A DNA stretch of 61,537 bases from Lachnospiraceae bacterium (GTDB lineage: Bacteria > Bacillota > Clostridia > Lachnospirales > Lachnospiraceae): NCBI GenBank assembly GCA_009911505.1, contig QXXL01000077.1, positions 1-61,537 of the forward strand, written 5' to 3'. The translations under genes were made by a program, and so were the position numbers. Every line of letters starts with the position of its first letter. The first letter of the stretch is position 1. Below, one piece after another: positions 35,513 through 44,815 of this stretch. The notes beneath the pieces are model-generated. The model did no database searches, was not told the origin of the DNA, and worked only from the letters and a program-made list of their open reading frames with translations.

Positions 35513-35541
35513 GCCGGAAAGCATTTTTCAAACAAACTCTA
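35513..35541. repeat. solo arm of palindromic repeat family 1
   Basis: CCGGAAAGCATTTTTCAAAC followed by AAACTCTAA matches the outer right arm of family 1. Confidence 0.5.
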
Positions 35542-35596
35542 ACACATTTACAGGTATTTTACTACTCATTCTAAAAAAGCTTATACCCATTATTTT

Positions 35597-37000
35597 TCAG
35601 GAAAACCCAAAATACCTTTTAGCATTCCAATAACAAATTCCCCTCACAAGGTTTTCCAGCGCCTTTATGTCGTAAGGATACTCCCCGTTTTCTACCCATC
35701 TGCCAATCAGCCCGCATAAAATACGCCTAAAATATTCATGCCTGGTATACGACAAAAAACTCCGCGAATCCGTCAGCATCCCTACAAAATTGCCCAGCGT
35801 ACCCAGATTTGCAAACGATGTTAACTGCTGGATCATCCCTTCCTTATGGTCATTAAACCACCATGCCGCCCCCTGCTGCACCTTTCCGGCAGCCGAAGAA
35901 TCCCCAAAGCAGCCTGCCAGTGTGCCAATCACCGCATTATCATTAGGATTTAAGGAATAAAGAATGGTCTTAGGCAGCCTTCCCGCACATGCCAAATCAT
36001 CCAAAAAACCTGCAAGCTGATCCACCGGCGCGCTGTTGCCTATACAGTCAAAGCCTGTATCTGGCCCTATTTTTTCAAACATAGCCCTGTTGTTATTGCG
36101 CCTGCACCCATAATGAAGCTGCATAACCCAGCCCCTGCGGCTGTATTCCCTGCCAAAAAACAGCATCATCGCTGTCTGATAGCCCAGTTTCTCTTTTATA
36201 TCCAATGCCTTTCCTTCTAACGCTTTCAAAAACGCAGCTTCTACATCCCTGTCAGGCGCCGGCGCATACATCACATAATCCAGGCCATGGTCAGACACAA
36301 GGCATCCCATCTGACCAAAATAATCCATCCGCTCCGACAACACTTTTTTCAATTCCAAAAAACTATGAATCCGCGCCCCTGCCGTCTCCCCCAGCCGCCT
36401 GATATAGCCGCAAAAGCCCGGCGCCCCAATATTTACCGCCTGATCCGGGCGCCATGCGGGCAGTACCACTGTATGAAATGACGGATCCTCCTTTATTTTT
36501 TTGTGCCATTCCAAAGAATCAGCCGGATCATCTGTCGTGCAGATCAAAGCAACGCCCGATTGACGGATAAGCCCCCGGACGCCCATCTGGGGCTCTTTCA
36601 ATTTGGCATTGCATAGCTGCCAGACTTCTTGTGCTGTTTCCCCGTTTAAATATCCATTATAACCAAAATAACGCTTCAATTCTAAGTGCGACCAATGGTA
36701 CAGGGGGTTGCCAATCAGCTTTTCCAGCGTCTCCGCCCATTTTTGGAATTTATCCCGTGCCGGGGCACCGCCTGTAATATAGTATTCTTCCACACCGTTC
36801 ATACGCATCTGCCTCCACTTATAGTGGTCTCCCCCAAGCCATATCTCTGTTATATTCTGAAAGTGCCTGTCCTGTGCTATTTCTTTGGGATCGATATGGC
36901 AGTGGTAATCTAAAATTGGCATCTCTTTGGCATATTTGTGATATAGATTTCTGGCACATTCGGTATCCAGAAGAAAATTTTCATCCATAAAAGCTTCCAT
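35597..37000 (-). CDS. uxaC: glucuronate isomerase
   Basis: Isomerises D-glucuronate to D-fructuronate (or galacturonate to tagaturonate). 467 residues, the usual size. PILDYHCHIDP near residue 28 gives the metal-binding HxH, followed by the typical IWLGGDHYKWRQMRMNGV; the C-terminal YTRHEYFRRILCGLIG is also diagnostic. The start follows GAAAGGAAACAGCGA. It is divergent from kdgK, with which it forms part of hexuronate catabolism. The remaining uxa/uxu genes are not in the window. Confidence 0.94.
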   Translation of the reverse strand: MEAFMDENFLLDTECARNLYHKYAKEMPILDYHCHIDPKEIAQDRHFQNITEIWLGGDHYKWRQMRMNGVEEYYITGGAPARDKFQKWAETLEKLIGNPLYHWSHLELKRYFGYNGYLNGETAQEVWQLCNAKLKEPQMGVRGLIRQSGVALICTTDDPADSLEWHKKIKEDPSFHTVVLPAWRPDQAVNIGAPGFCGYIRRLGETAGARIHSFLELKKVLSERMDYFGQMGCLVSDHGLDYVMYAPAPDRDVEAAFLKALEGKALDIKEKLGYQTAMMLFFGREYSRRGWVMQLHYGCRRNNNRAMFEKIGPDTGFDCIGNSAPVDQLAGFLDDLACAGRLPKTILYSLNPNDNAVIGTLAGCFGDSSAAGKVQQGAAWWFNDHKEGMIQQLTSFANLGTLGNFVGMLTDSRSFLSYTRHEYFRRILCGLIGRWVENGEYPYDIKALENLVRGICYWNAKRYFGFS

Positions 37001-37122
37001 TCGCTGTTTCCTTTCTGATTTTCAATTTTTTTGCAGCCAAACCCATTTTGCCCGTTTCTAATATCTTCCATACCGTCAAACACAAAATTTTCCGCAATAC
37101 ATGCATAAGAATCTTTCAACTG

Positions 37123-37152
37123 AATGAAACTATAAAAAAAATCGGTTTCATT
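37123..37152. promoter_or_regulatory. possible operator between uxaC and kdgK
   Basis: AATGAAAC (37123-37130) and GTTTCATT (37145-37152) are perfect inverted arms separated by 14 bp, just upstream of kdgK. The arms resemble uronate-repressor half-sites, but the spacing is wide. Confidence 0.4.
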
Positions 37153-37178
37153 ACATTTATAGACGAGGAGGAAGCAAT

Positions 37179-38276
37179 ATGGAATTCAATTTTAGGACAA
37201 AAAAAGACTGCCAATTCGATGCCGTATCCCTGGGCGAAGTTATGTTACGATTCGATCCCGGGGAAGGGCGTATCCGCACAGCGAGAACATTCCGTGTATG
37301 GGAAGGCGGCGGAGAATACAATGTCGCCCGCGGACTGCGCAGATGTTTTGGCATGAATACGGCAATCATAACCGCATTTGCCGACAACGAAGCCGGATTG
37401 CTTTTGGAGGATTTAATTCTACAGGGCGGCGTCGATACTTCTTTGATCCAGTGGAAAAAAACCGATGGAATAGGGCGAAGCTGCAGGAATGGGATTAATT
37501 TTACAGAACGGGGCTTTGGTATCCGCGGTGCAAAAGGCTGCTCAGACCGCGCAAACACCGCAGTCTCCAAAGCCACTCCAAAAGATTTCGATTTTGATTA
37601 TATTTTCGGCACTCTTGGGGCACGCTGGCTGCACACTGGAGGTATTTATGCCGCACTTTCCGAGCAGTCCTGTGAAACAGTCCTTGCCGCCATAAAAACC
37701 GCAAAAAAATACGGCACGGTCATTTCCTATGACTTAAACTACCGTCCATCCATGTGGGAGGCCATTGGGGGCAAAGAAAAGGCTCAGCAGGTCAACAAAG
37801 AAATTGCTTCCTGCGTCGATGTCATGATAGGCAATGAAGAGGATTTTACGGCTTGCTTAGGCCTTGAAATTGAGGGGAACGATGCCGATTTAAAGGAATT
37901 AAATGTAAACGGATACCAGAAAATGATACGGCAGGCGGCAAAAGCTTATCCTAATTTTAAAGCTGTGGCAACAACGTTGCGCACTGTAAGGACGGCTACC
38001 ATAAATGATTGGGGGGCTATTTGCTGGGCAGATGGAAATATCTACCAGTCAAAAGATTATAAAGGGCTTGAAATAATGGATCGTGTCGGCGGCGGCGATT
38101 CTTTTGCATCAGGGCTGATTTATGGGCTAATGGTAACTGGGGATCCGCAAATGGCTGTGGATTATGGGGCTGCGCACGGCGCGCTGGCAATGACTACGCC
38201 TGGGGATACTACTATGGTTAATTTAAAAGAAGTGGAAGCTTTGGTAGGGGGGAAGGGGGCGAGGGTGCAAAGATAA
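37179..38276 (+). CDS. kdgK: 2-dehydro-3-deoxygluconokinase (PfkB family)
   Basis: Phosphorylates KDG, the end product of hexuronate isomerisation, reduction and dehydration. 365 residues. N-terminal FDAVSLGEVMLRFDPGEGRI and WEGGGEYNVARGL are the sugar-binding blocks; the catalytic base is in DRVGGGDSFASGLIYGL near residue 305. The start follows CGAGGAGGAAGCAAT. Another PfkB substrate is possible, but the divergent uxaC supports KDG. Confidence 0.9.
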   Translation: MEFNFRTKKDCQFDAVSLGEVMLRFDPGEGRIRTARTFRVWEGGGEYNVARGLRRCFGMNTAIITAFADNEAGLLLEDLILQGGVDTSLIQWKKTDGIGRSCRNGINFTERGFGIRGAKGCSDRANTAVSKATPKDFDFDYIFGTLGARWLHTGGIYAALSEQSCETVLAAIKTAKKYGTVISYDLNYRPSMWEAIGGKEKAQQVNKEIASCVDVMIGNEEDFTACLGLEIEGNDADLKELNVNGYQKMIRQAAKAYPNFKAVATTLRTVRTATINDWGAICWADGNIYQSKDYKGLEIMDRVGGGDSFASGLIYGLMVTGDPQMAVDYGAAHGALAMTTPGDTTMVNLKEVEALVGGKGARVQR

Positions 38277-38287
38277 GCTGTGGGGGT

Positions 38288-38330
38288 GGGTGGCAAAGGG
38301 GCCGTCAGACAGGGGGCAGGGTATGTGTCT
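38288..38330. repeat. solo end of palindromic repeat family 2
   Basis: GTGGCAAAGGGGCCGTCAG followed by an ACAGGGGGCAGGGTATG-like stretch is nearly identical to the inverse of the right end of the 40505-40630 element. Confidence 0.65.
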
Positions 38331-38393
38331 CAAAACTTCAATTCCTAGAATTAAGGCCTGTTTTGCCACAGCCCCAAATACATCAAAAAACCC

Positions 38394-38421
38394 TTGTTTT
38401 TTCCTCTCAATATGCTACAAT
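38394..38421 (+). promoter_or_regulatory. promoter of the cyclophilin gene
   Basis: TTGTTT (38394-38399) and TACAAT (38416-38421) with a 16-bp spacer, 30 bp before the start codon. Confidence 0.45.
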
Positions 38422-38451
38422 ATTTCCCAGAAAATTTTAGGAGGTTTAACA

Positions 38452-38973
38452 ATGGCACAAAATCCAATTATTACAATCGAAATGGAAAACGGCGGCGTTA
38501 TGAAAGCCGAGCTTTACCCGCAAATTGCCCCAAATACGGTGAATAACTTTATCAGCCTTGTAAACAAAAATTTTTATGACGGGCTGATCTTCCACCGCGT
38601 AATCAAAGGCTTTATGATCCAGGGCGGCGACCCGGAAGGGAGCGGCATGGGCGGGCCAGGCTACGGTATCAAAGGCGAATTTGCCCAGAATGGATTTTCC
38701 AATGATTTAAAACATTCCGCTGGAGTCCTTTCCATGGCACGTTCTATGATGCCTGACTCTGCTGGTAGCCAATTTTTTATTATGCACAAAGATGCACCAC
38801 ACTTAGATGGCGCTTACGCGGCATTTGGCAAAATCATTGAAGGCATGGAAACGGTAAACGAAATTGCAAAGACATCGGTTGACGGTAATGACCGCCCTAA
38901 AACTGAACAGAGGATTAAAAAGATGACCGCGGAAACCTTTGATATCACATACCCTGAGCCGGAGACATGCTAA
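38452..38973 (+). CDS. peptidyl-prolyl cis-trans isomerase, cyclophilin type
   Basis: A 173-residue cytosolic cyclophilin. LIFHRVIKGFMIQGGDPEG is the active-site block, GSQFFIMHKDAPHLDG the second. The start is the ATG at 38452 behind TAGGAGGTTTAAC; the frame upstream includes repeat sequence. Its stop overlaps the permease start (TAATG). Confidence 0.94.
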   Translation: MAQNPIITIEMENGGVMKAELYPQIAPNTVNNFISLVNKNFYDGLIFHRVIKGFMIQGGDPEGSGMGGPGYGIKGEFAQNGFSNDLKHSAGVLSMARSMMPDSAGSQFFIMHKDAPHLDGAYAAFGKIIEGMETVNEIAKTSVDGNDRPKTEQRIKKMTAETFDITYPEPETC

Positions 38974-40292
38974 TGGGGCATAACACTGAACCAATCCGTA
39001 ATGCAAAATCCCTTGGCATACCCAAAATGCTTCTGTTAGGACTGCAACATATGTTTGCCATGTTTGGCGCAACTATTTTAGTCCCCATTTTAGTCAACAA
39101 TTATTTTGACGGCGAAGGGCTTTCCATCCAAGTCACACTGATTTGCGCGGGAGTGGGGACTTTATTTTTCCATTTATGCTCTAAGTTAAAAGTGCCCGCT
39201 TTTCTTGGCTCTTCGTTCGCCTTTTTAGGGGGGTTTTCTGCTGTTGCAAATCTAAACACTGGCATTTTTGCTACCATGTCTATGGGGGACAAGCTGCCTT
39301 ATGCATGCGGCGGAATAGTCGTGGCTGGATTGTTGTATCTGGTGCTGGCGCTTATTATCAAACTGGCCGGTGTACACAAGGTAATGCGCTTTCTGCCCCC
39401 AGTGGTAACTGGCCCAATTATTATCTGTATCGGGCTTAGCCTTGCGCCATCCGCAGTGTCTAATGCCTCTTCAAACTGGTTTTTGGCGCTGATTGCACTA
39501 TCTGTTATCATTATATTTCATATCTGGGGTAAAGGAATGTTCCGGATTATCCCTATTCTGCTTGGCGTTGCTATTTCTTACGCAGCGGCGCTTATAATGA
39601 ACGCCTGCGGCTTTACGAACCCGGACGGCTCTGCTATTTTGAATTTTTCCAATGTTGCGGCAGCTTCCTGGATAGGGCTTCCGCCTTTTATCTGGTGTAA
39701 GTTTGATATGACTGCTATTTTGGTTATGGCTCCGATTGCACTTGCCACTATGATGGAGCATATTGGTGATATGTCCGCTATCTCTGCAACTGTTGGTAAA
39801 AATTTCATAGAAGATCCGGGGCTGCACCGCACACTGGCAGGGGACGGGCTTGCTACTTCGTTTTCGGCAATGATCGGGGGGCCTGCCAATACTACTTATG
39901 GGGAAAATACTGGGGTTTTGGAGTTAAGCAAGGTTTACGATCCTATGGTAATCCGCTTAGCTGCCTGCTATGCGGTTGTACTCAGCTTCTTTCCTAAGTT
40001 CTCGGAGGTCATCAGCTCCCTGCCAACGGCAATTATCGGCGGCGTCAGCTTTATGCTCTATGGAATGATTTCTGCAATCGGTGTCCGCAATGTAGTGGAA
40101 AACCACGTGGATTTTACCAAATCCAGAAATTTAATTATTGCTGCAGTTATCCTGGTATCCGGGCTTGGATTTTCAGACGGGGTTACTTTTATGGCTGGGT
40201 CAGCCTCCATCACGCTGACTGGGCTTGCGATTGCCGCACTGGCCGGTATTTTGCTAAATGCAGTATTGCCAGGCAAAGATTACTCTTTTTAA
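38973..40292 (+). CDS. uraA: uracil/xanthine permease
   Basis: A 439-residue NCS2-family transporter with about twelve to fourteen membrane segments. LLGLQHMFAMFGATILVPIL near the N-terminus and the signature MIGGPANTTYGENTGVLEL near residue 290 are characteristic. The ATG at 38973 is favoured because GGAG lies eight bases upstream; an ATG two codons earlier is too close. It imports uracil or xanthine with protons. No pyrR-type leader is seen; it is read through from the cyclophilin gene. Confidence 0.9.
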   Translation: MGHNTEPIRNAKSLGIPKMLLLGLQHMFAMFGATILVPILVNNYFDGEGLSIQVTLICAGVGTLFFHLCSKLKVPAFLGSSFAFLGGFSAVANLNTGIFATMSMGDKLPYACGGIVVAGLLYLVLALIIKLAGVHKVMRFLPPVVTGPIIICIGLSLAPSAVSNASSNWFLALIALSVIIIFHIWGKGMFRIIPILLGVAISYAAALIMNACGFTNPDGSAILNFSNVAAASWIGLPPFIWCKFDMTAILVMAPIALATMMEHIGDMSAISATVGKNFIEDPGLHRTLAGDGLATSFSAMIGGPANTTYGENTGVLELSKVYDPMVIRLAACYAVVLSFFPKFSEVISSLPTAIIGGVSFMLYGMISAIGVRNVVENHVDFTKSRNLIIAAVILVSGLGFSDGVTFMAGSASITLTGLAIAALAGILLNAVLPGKDYSF

Positions 40293-40504
40293 ACCGTATG
40301 CAGTAAAGTATCAGCTTTTTATTCCAGTTTACAGCCTGACTAAAAAATCCATTCTGTTTTCATGCGCCAGAGTATCAATATATACGGCTGCCCTGTTCTG
40401 AAACTTCACTTTAATAAAAAAGCCATATTCTTTGGCATAGAATCAGTTGGGAATATTCTCTGATTTTTTTACCAAAAAGAGTAATCTATAACTGACAGGC
40501 ATCC
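40293..40504. other. intergenic, no gene
   Basis: No coding signal. A weak hairpin AATCAG...CTGATTTTTTT near 40440-40470 may end the uraA transcript. Confidence 0.4.
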
Positions 40505-40630
40505 AAAAACGTAGTCAGTCAGAGGGCAGGGTATGAGGCTGGGGCCTTGTGATGGGGTTTAGGAGCTCTTAAGTATCCCGTTCATTCCCCAGCAATGCCC
40601 TGCCCTCTGGCTGACGGCCCCTTTGCCACC
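40505..40630. repeat. palindromic intergenic repeat, family 2, full copy
   Basis: GTCAGTCAGAGGGCAGGG (from 40513) and its inverse CCCTGCCCTCTGGCTGAC (ending near 40615) bound a segment containing GGGGCCTTGTGATGGGG and TTTAGGAGCTCTTAAG. About 75 bp of it recurs almost unchanged at 61376-61450. Confidence 0.75.
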
Positions 40631-40833
40631 ACTCCTTACAATTCGCTGTAGTACCCCACCCAACTTGAACCATAATAAAAAGATATTATCTTTTATTTTA
40701 AAAAAGCAAGTATTCTCCGACAATTTATACAAATATCTAATATTGTAAACATGCTTGAGAACTGTTATAATAATAACCTGGAACGGTTTGGTAGAACAAA
40801 ATTGAATTGCGGCATATTTTTCCTTTCGCGTAC
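40631..40833. other. intergenic, no gene
   Basis: AT-rich with a small AAAAGAT/ATCTTTT hairpin and a GTTAT/ATAAC repeat; no credible coding frame. Confidence 0.4.
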
Positions 40834-41051
40834 TAAAGCATGTCCCCAAAATCATTCCCGCCATCTGTATCCCCCACTTAGCGTGATATTTGCACCATCG
40901 ACTTGAACATTAGTAGTTCAACCTGCATAAATCCAGTCAGCGCAGCCCCTTACGACCCCCTCATATGGTACAAATCTCCCATATCATACCCTGTTAGGCG
41001 CTAAGTGTAGAATACATTTGCCGGAAAGCATTTTGGGGGGGCTCGCTCTAA
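40834..41051. repeat. palindromic intergenic repeat, family 1, expanded copy
   Basis: Ends TAAAGCATGTCCCCAAAATC and CATTTTGGGGGGGCTCGCTC are inverted. The arms continue to CCCCACTTAGCG and CGCTAAGTG. The core TGATATTTGCACCAT and CATATCATACCC matches the inverse of the 7138 copy, but here about 70 extra bases with a TTGAAC/GTTCAA hairpin separate the halves. Confidence 0.7.
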
Positions 41052-41102
41052 AGGGCGATACCGTATGCTATATCCGGTGTCTATTAAAAACCGTCCGGCT
41101 TG

Positions 41103-41214
41103 TATATGGATAACTTTTTAGTCAGCGAGAACCCATTTACCTGTTATCCATATAGAAACCCATGGACCAAGCAGCCATTCCTGGCTGCATCAGTACTATA
41201 CTAGGAGGAGTACT
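41103..41214 (+). promoter_or_regulatory. structured leader of the DUF4091 gene
   Basis: Three nested structures: a perfect 12-bp inverted repeat TATATGGATAAC/GTTATCCATATA (41103-41114, 41143-41154), a hairpin GCAGCC/GGCTGC (41171-41188), and AGTACT copies at 41192-41197 and 41209-41214 that flank the AGGAGG and could close it in a loop. This suggests a repressor site and control of translation. Confidence 0.5.
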
Positions 41215-44200
41215 ATGACCACTAACAAAAAAATTTTCAAAAAAGTTTTGTGCCTGCTTCTTATGTTCATAATAAGCATTGGCGCAATACCATTTCCAGA
41301 ACGGAAGGTAATTGCAGCAGACACCAGAGAGTATACGATTTTGTGTACTAAAACAACAGGCGAACTAGATACATTCGCATATTATCCGTCAACAGGCTGG
41401 AAAATGGGGGCGCAGATAGACGAATATTTTACGCTCAAACCTGTACAGACACAAATATCCGAAGGCACAGCCGCATCAGACATCTATTATACGGTTACTT
41501 TTGCCGGGACAGGCATTGCGTTATATGGATACAAAGCACCCGCACATGGAGCGTCGGTAAAAGTGTTTGTAGATGGGGTTCTAGAAGATAATTTTGACAG
41601 TTATGCAACGTCAAGGACCCCAAACGACGTAGTACTGTGGCAGATATCGGGATTGGAAAATGGGGAACATACAATAAAAGTCGAAGCAACTGGGGACAAA
41701 AACGCATCTGCTACAGATAGCCATATAGAAGTGACAAAAGCAGTTGTAACGGCTCCGGTTGAACATGTTTTGGCAACAGATTTTTTCTTTACAGAAGAAA
41801 CCTGCTTCATCCGGGCAGGAGAATCAAGAAACCTCAGCTACCGGTTTGCGCCGGAGAATGCAGCCGCACCGGATGATCTGGTATTCGCCTCAGACAATGA
41901 ATCTATTGCAAATGTAGATCGTTCCGGAAGGATTACCGCAAAAGGCACTGGTACAGCACATATTACGGCGTCTTCAAAAATCGTTGGATTTTCAAAGAGC
42001 ATGGAAGTAACGGTACTGGACAAAAAAGATGACATTGACGCTATGTATGTAGACAGCGGAAACCAGTATCAGCAAAAAGCTTATAACAGCCTTTTATCTG
42101 GAGAAAGAAAATTTAGCGAGCAGGTCTGGGCATGGAAAAACGATAAAGCGGTTGCGGAAATTGCAGTTTTGAGCAAACAGAAGCCACTGGAAAATGTCTC
42201 TGTCAGTATAACCGATTTAAAAGGGTTCGGCGCCGTCCTTCCAGCTTCTTCTGTAAAGCTTTCTTTTGTAAAGGAGGTAAAGGCTTATACCGGGCATGCG
42301 GGATGGTATGCACAAAATAAAGCGGAGATTATGCCGTCCGGAACCAGGGAATACTATCCGGAGGTGATCTATTCTGGCGATCCGGTTTCAATGGACAGCA
42401 GCAAGCTGCAGCTTATATGGGTGGAAGCGTCCGTTCCGAAAGATGCGCTTGCAGGCATTTACAAAGGAACAATTACTATTTCGGCTGAAAATACCGATGA
42501 AACGATTCCGCTTGACTTTACGCTTGAGGTTTTAGATGCGGTGCAGCCGGATCCGCAGGATTACGATTTTGATGTAGAGTATTGGAGCCATCCGTACAAT
42601 GTGGCCTACTATTATGAAGTAGAGCCGTTTTCAGAGGAACATTTAGAGCTTTTAAAACAGCACATGGAACTCTACAAAAACCTCGGCGGACATGCGATAA
42701 CGGCAAGTATTGTAGAGGAAGCGTGGGGCGGCCAGACTTATGGCGGCGGAAATGACATTCATTACCCCTCTATGATCAAGTGGATTAAAAATATAGACGG
42801 CACATGGGAATTTGACTATACAAATTTTGATAAATGGGTTATTTTGAACCAGGAAATCGGAATTGCAGATAAAATTATCTGTTATAGCATGATGCCGTGG
42901 GATGGGATTGTGAAATATGAGGATAGGGAAACAAACACCATTAAGTCTATGACGGCAAATCCGGCAAACACAGACCAGTACGCACAGGTATGGCGTCCGT
43001 TTTTGGAAGATTTTGTAGCGCATCTCGATGAAAAAGGATGGTTTGACGCTACCTACATAGGTTTTGATGAACGGACGAATATGAAAACTGCGTTTGATTT
43101 GATTGATTCCGTTACAAATAAAGATGGCCAGGCATTAAAGAAATCCGCTGCATTTAATGATTTCAGAAGCAATACGGCTATATTCAACAGGCTGGATTAT
43201 GCATCGGTAGGCCTTCAGCAGATTCGGGACAATCTGGAGCCATTTAAAGAGCAAATAACGGCGAGAAGGGAAAACAACCAGGATCTTACGATGTATACAG
43301 CAACAGAACATGTCCCCAACAGTTTTACGAAATCAAACCCGGTAGAAAGCTACTGGACGATTATGTATGCTGGATCTTTAAATACAACCGGATTTTTGAG
43401 ATGGGCATACGACGCCTGGGTGGAGGATCCGCTGGAAGAGTCCACACATTCTTCATTCCCGGCAGGCGACTGCTTTTTGGTCTATCCTTCTGAAAAAGAA
43501 GATACCGTAAAAGAAAGCAAATTTTCTTTGCGCCTGGCCAAGCTGGATGAGGGTGTCCGTGACATAAATAAGCTTTACTTAATGAGGGAAGAGTCTCAGG
43601 AGATGGCGGATAAAGCGGCAGATGTTTTAAGCCATGTACGCGGTGACAGAATAAACGATTATGAATACAGCACAATGGAAAAGACAGACAGCTGGGGACG
43701 TCAGGCAAAATGGCTTACTGAAAATGGAAAGAATCAGATGCTTTTGGATATGAATGCAGTAAAGAAGGGGATTTATGATCTCACAAAGGATTCTATTTTG
43801 CAGAAAAATCCAAACTCCATTCAGCAGATTGAAATAGTAAAGCCTAATACAACAGAATTTCAGCCAGGCGAAGCTTTGCAGCTTCAAATCACAGTACAGC
43901 CGTCTACAGCGTCTTCCGTCCTTTGGAGCAGCAGCGATAATTCAGTAGCATCTGTGGACAAAACCGGACTTGTTACCATGAAAAAAGAAGGGAAAGTAAC
44001 GCTTACAGTTTGTTCTGCTGAAAATGCCAATATCGGGCAGCGTATTGAAATAAGCGTTGCGATACCGGAATCAAAGAAACCGCTTTTACAGCAGATAGAA
44101 GCAGTTGCAAAGCTAAAACAGGAAAATTATACAGCGGAAAGCTGGGCGGTGTTACAAAAAGCGCTCGAAGACGCAGGAAAAGTACGGGACAATCCCAAAA

Positions 44201-44754
44201 GCCAACAAGAAGATATTAATAGGGCGTTGGCTGCTTTGAAGGATGCGGTTTTAAAATTAGCGCCAGCGGGCAATAATATACAAACACCAGAACCAGAAAA
44301 ACCGGAGCCGTTAAAAAAAGGCGGAGTTTATAACAAAGGAAACTATAAATATAAGATAACAAGCCTTTCAAAACAAACAGTTCAGGTCATAGGTACAACA
44401 AACTCCAAACTTAAAAAAGTCGTTATCAAAAACAGCGTAACGCTTGCAGAAAAAAGCTTTAAAATTACATCCATCAAAGCGTCTGCTTTTAAAAAGAATA
44501 AAAAAATAACATCTGTTAAAATAGGAACAAATGTAACTAGCATCGGCAACAGCGCTTTTGAAAAATGTACACAGCTAAAAAAAGTCACGGTCAGCAGCAA
44601 AAAGCTAACGCAAATCGGAAAGAAAGCATTTGCCGGCTGTAAGCAACTGAGATTAGTCGATATCCAAAGCAAAAAGGTGAAAAAAATAGGCACAGGGGCT
44701 TTTAAAGGTATTCACAAGAAAGCAGTTATTAAAATTCCTAAAAAGAAAAAATAA
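41215..44754 (+). CDS. secreted DUF4091 (GH123-like) protein with Big2, FIVAR and LRR5 modules
   Basis: An 1179-residue secreted protein with a signal peptide (about 1-34). Beta domains and a first Big2 domain (about 190-270) precede the DUF4091 region (about 445-790). The latter contains YIGFDERTN with adjacent Asp618-Glu619, matching the catalytic pair position of the 15-19 kb paralogue, and FLRWAYDAWVEDPLEE. A second Big2 (about 870-945), a FIVAR-like helical segment, a Pro/Glu linker and a BspA-like LRR5 end follow. It lacks the sialidase-like propeller of its paralogue. It is likely an extracellular hexosaminidase-type enzyme for host or dietary glycans; the exact bond is unknown. Convergent with the GH20 gene. 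Confidence 0.8.
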   Translation: MTTNKKIFKKVLCLLLMFIISIGAIPFPERKVIAADTREYTILCTKTTGELDTFAYYPSTGWKMGAQIDEYFTLKPVQTQISEGTAASDIYYTVTFAGTGIALYGYKAPAHGASVKVFVDGVLEDNFDSYATSRTPNDVVLWQISGLENGEHTIKVEATGDKNASATDSHIEVTKAVVTAPVEHVLATDFFFTEETCFIRAGESRNLSYRFAPENAAAPDDLVFASDNESIANVDRSGRITAKGTGTAHITASSKIVGFSKSMEVTVLDKKDDIDAMYVDSGNQYQQKAYNSLLSGERKFSEQVWAWKNDKAVAEIAVLSKQKPLENVSVSITDLKGFGAVLPASSVKLSFVKEVKAYTGHAGWYAQNKAEIMPSGTREYYPEVIYSGDPVSMDSSKLQLIWVEASVPKDALAGIYKGTITISAENTDETIPLDFTLEVLDAVQPDPQDYDFDVEYWSHPYNVAYYYEVEPFSEEHLELLKQHMELYKNLGGHAITASIVEEAWGGQTYGGGNDIHYPSMIKWIKNIDGTWEFDYTNFDKWVILNQEIGIADKIICYSMMPWDGIVKYEDRETNTIKSMTANPANTDQYAQVWRPFLEDFVAHLDEKGWFDATYIGFDERTNMKTAFDLIDSVTNKDGQALKKSAAFNDFRSNTAIFNRLDYASVGLQQIRDNLEPFKEQITARRENNQDLTMYTATEHVPNSFTKSNPVESYWTIMYAGSLNTTGFLRWAYDAWVEDPLEESTHSSFPAGDCFLVYPSEKEDTVKESKFSLRLAKLDEGVRDINKLYLMREESQEMADKAADVLSHVRGDRINDYEYSTMEKTDSWGRQAKWLTENGKNQMLLDMNAVKKGIYDLTKDSILQKNPNSIQQIEIVKPNTTEFQPGEALQLQITVQPSTASSVLWSSSDNSVASVDKTGLVTMKKEGKVTLTVCSAENANIGQRIEISVAIPESKKPLLQQIEAVAKLKQENYTAESWAVLQKALEDAGKVRDNPKSQQEDINRALAALKDAVLKLAPAGNNIQTPEPEKPEPLKKGGVYNKGNYKYKITSLSKQTVQVIGTTNSKLKKVVIKNSVTLAEKSFKITSIKASAFKKNKKITSVKIGTNVTSIGNSAFEKCTQLKKVTVSSKKLTQIGKKAFAGCKQLRLVDIQSKKVKKIGTGAFKGIHKKAVIKIPKKKK

Positions 44755-44764
44755 AATTCCTAAC

Positions 44765-44796
44765 AAAACGGCATAGCCCACAAGCTATGCCGTTTT
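44765..44796. terminator. bidirectional terminator
   Basis: Perfect 13-bp arms AAAACGGCATAGC and GCTATGCCGTTTT around a 6-nt loop, between two convergent giant genes. Confidence 0.85.
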
Positions 44797-44815
44797 AAAA
44801 ACATTTTTATTTTAC

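Noticed and set aside
40559..40864. 101-residue protein on the minus strand
   Set aside because: It runs through family 2 and family 1 repeat sequence and lacks a ribosome binding site.
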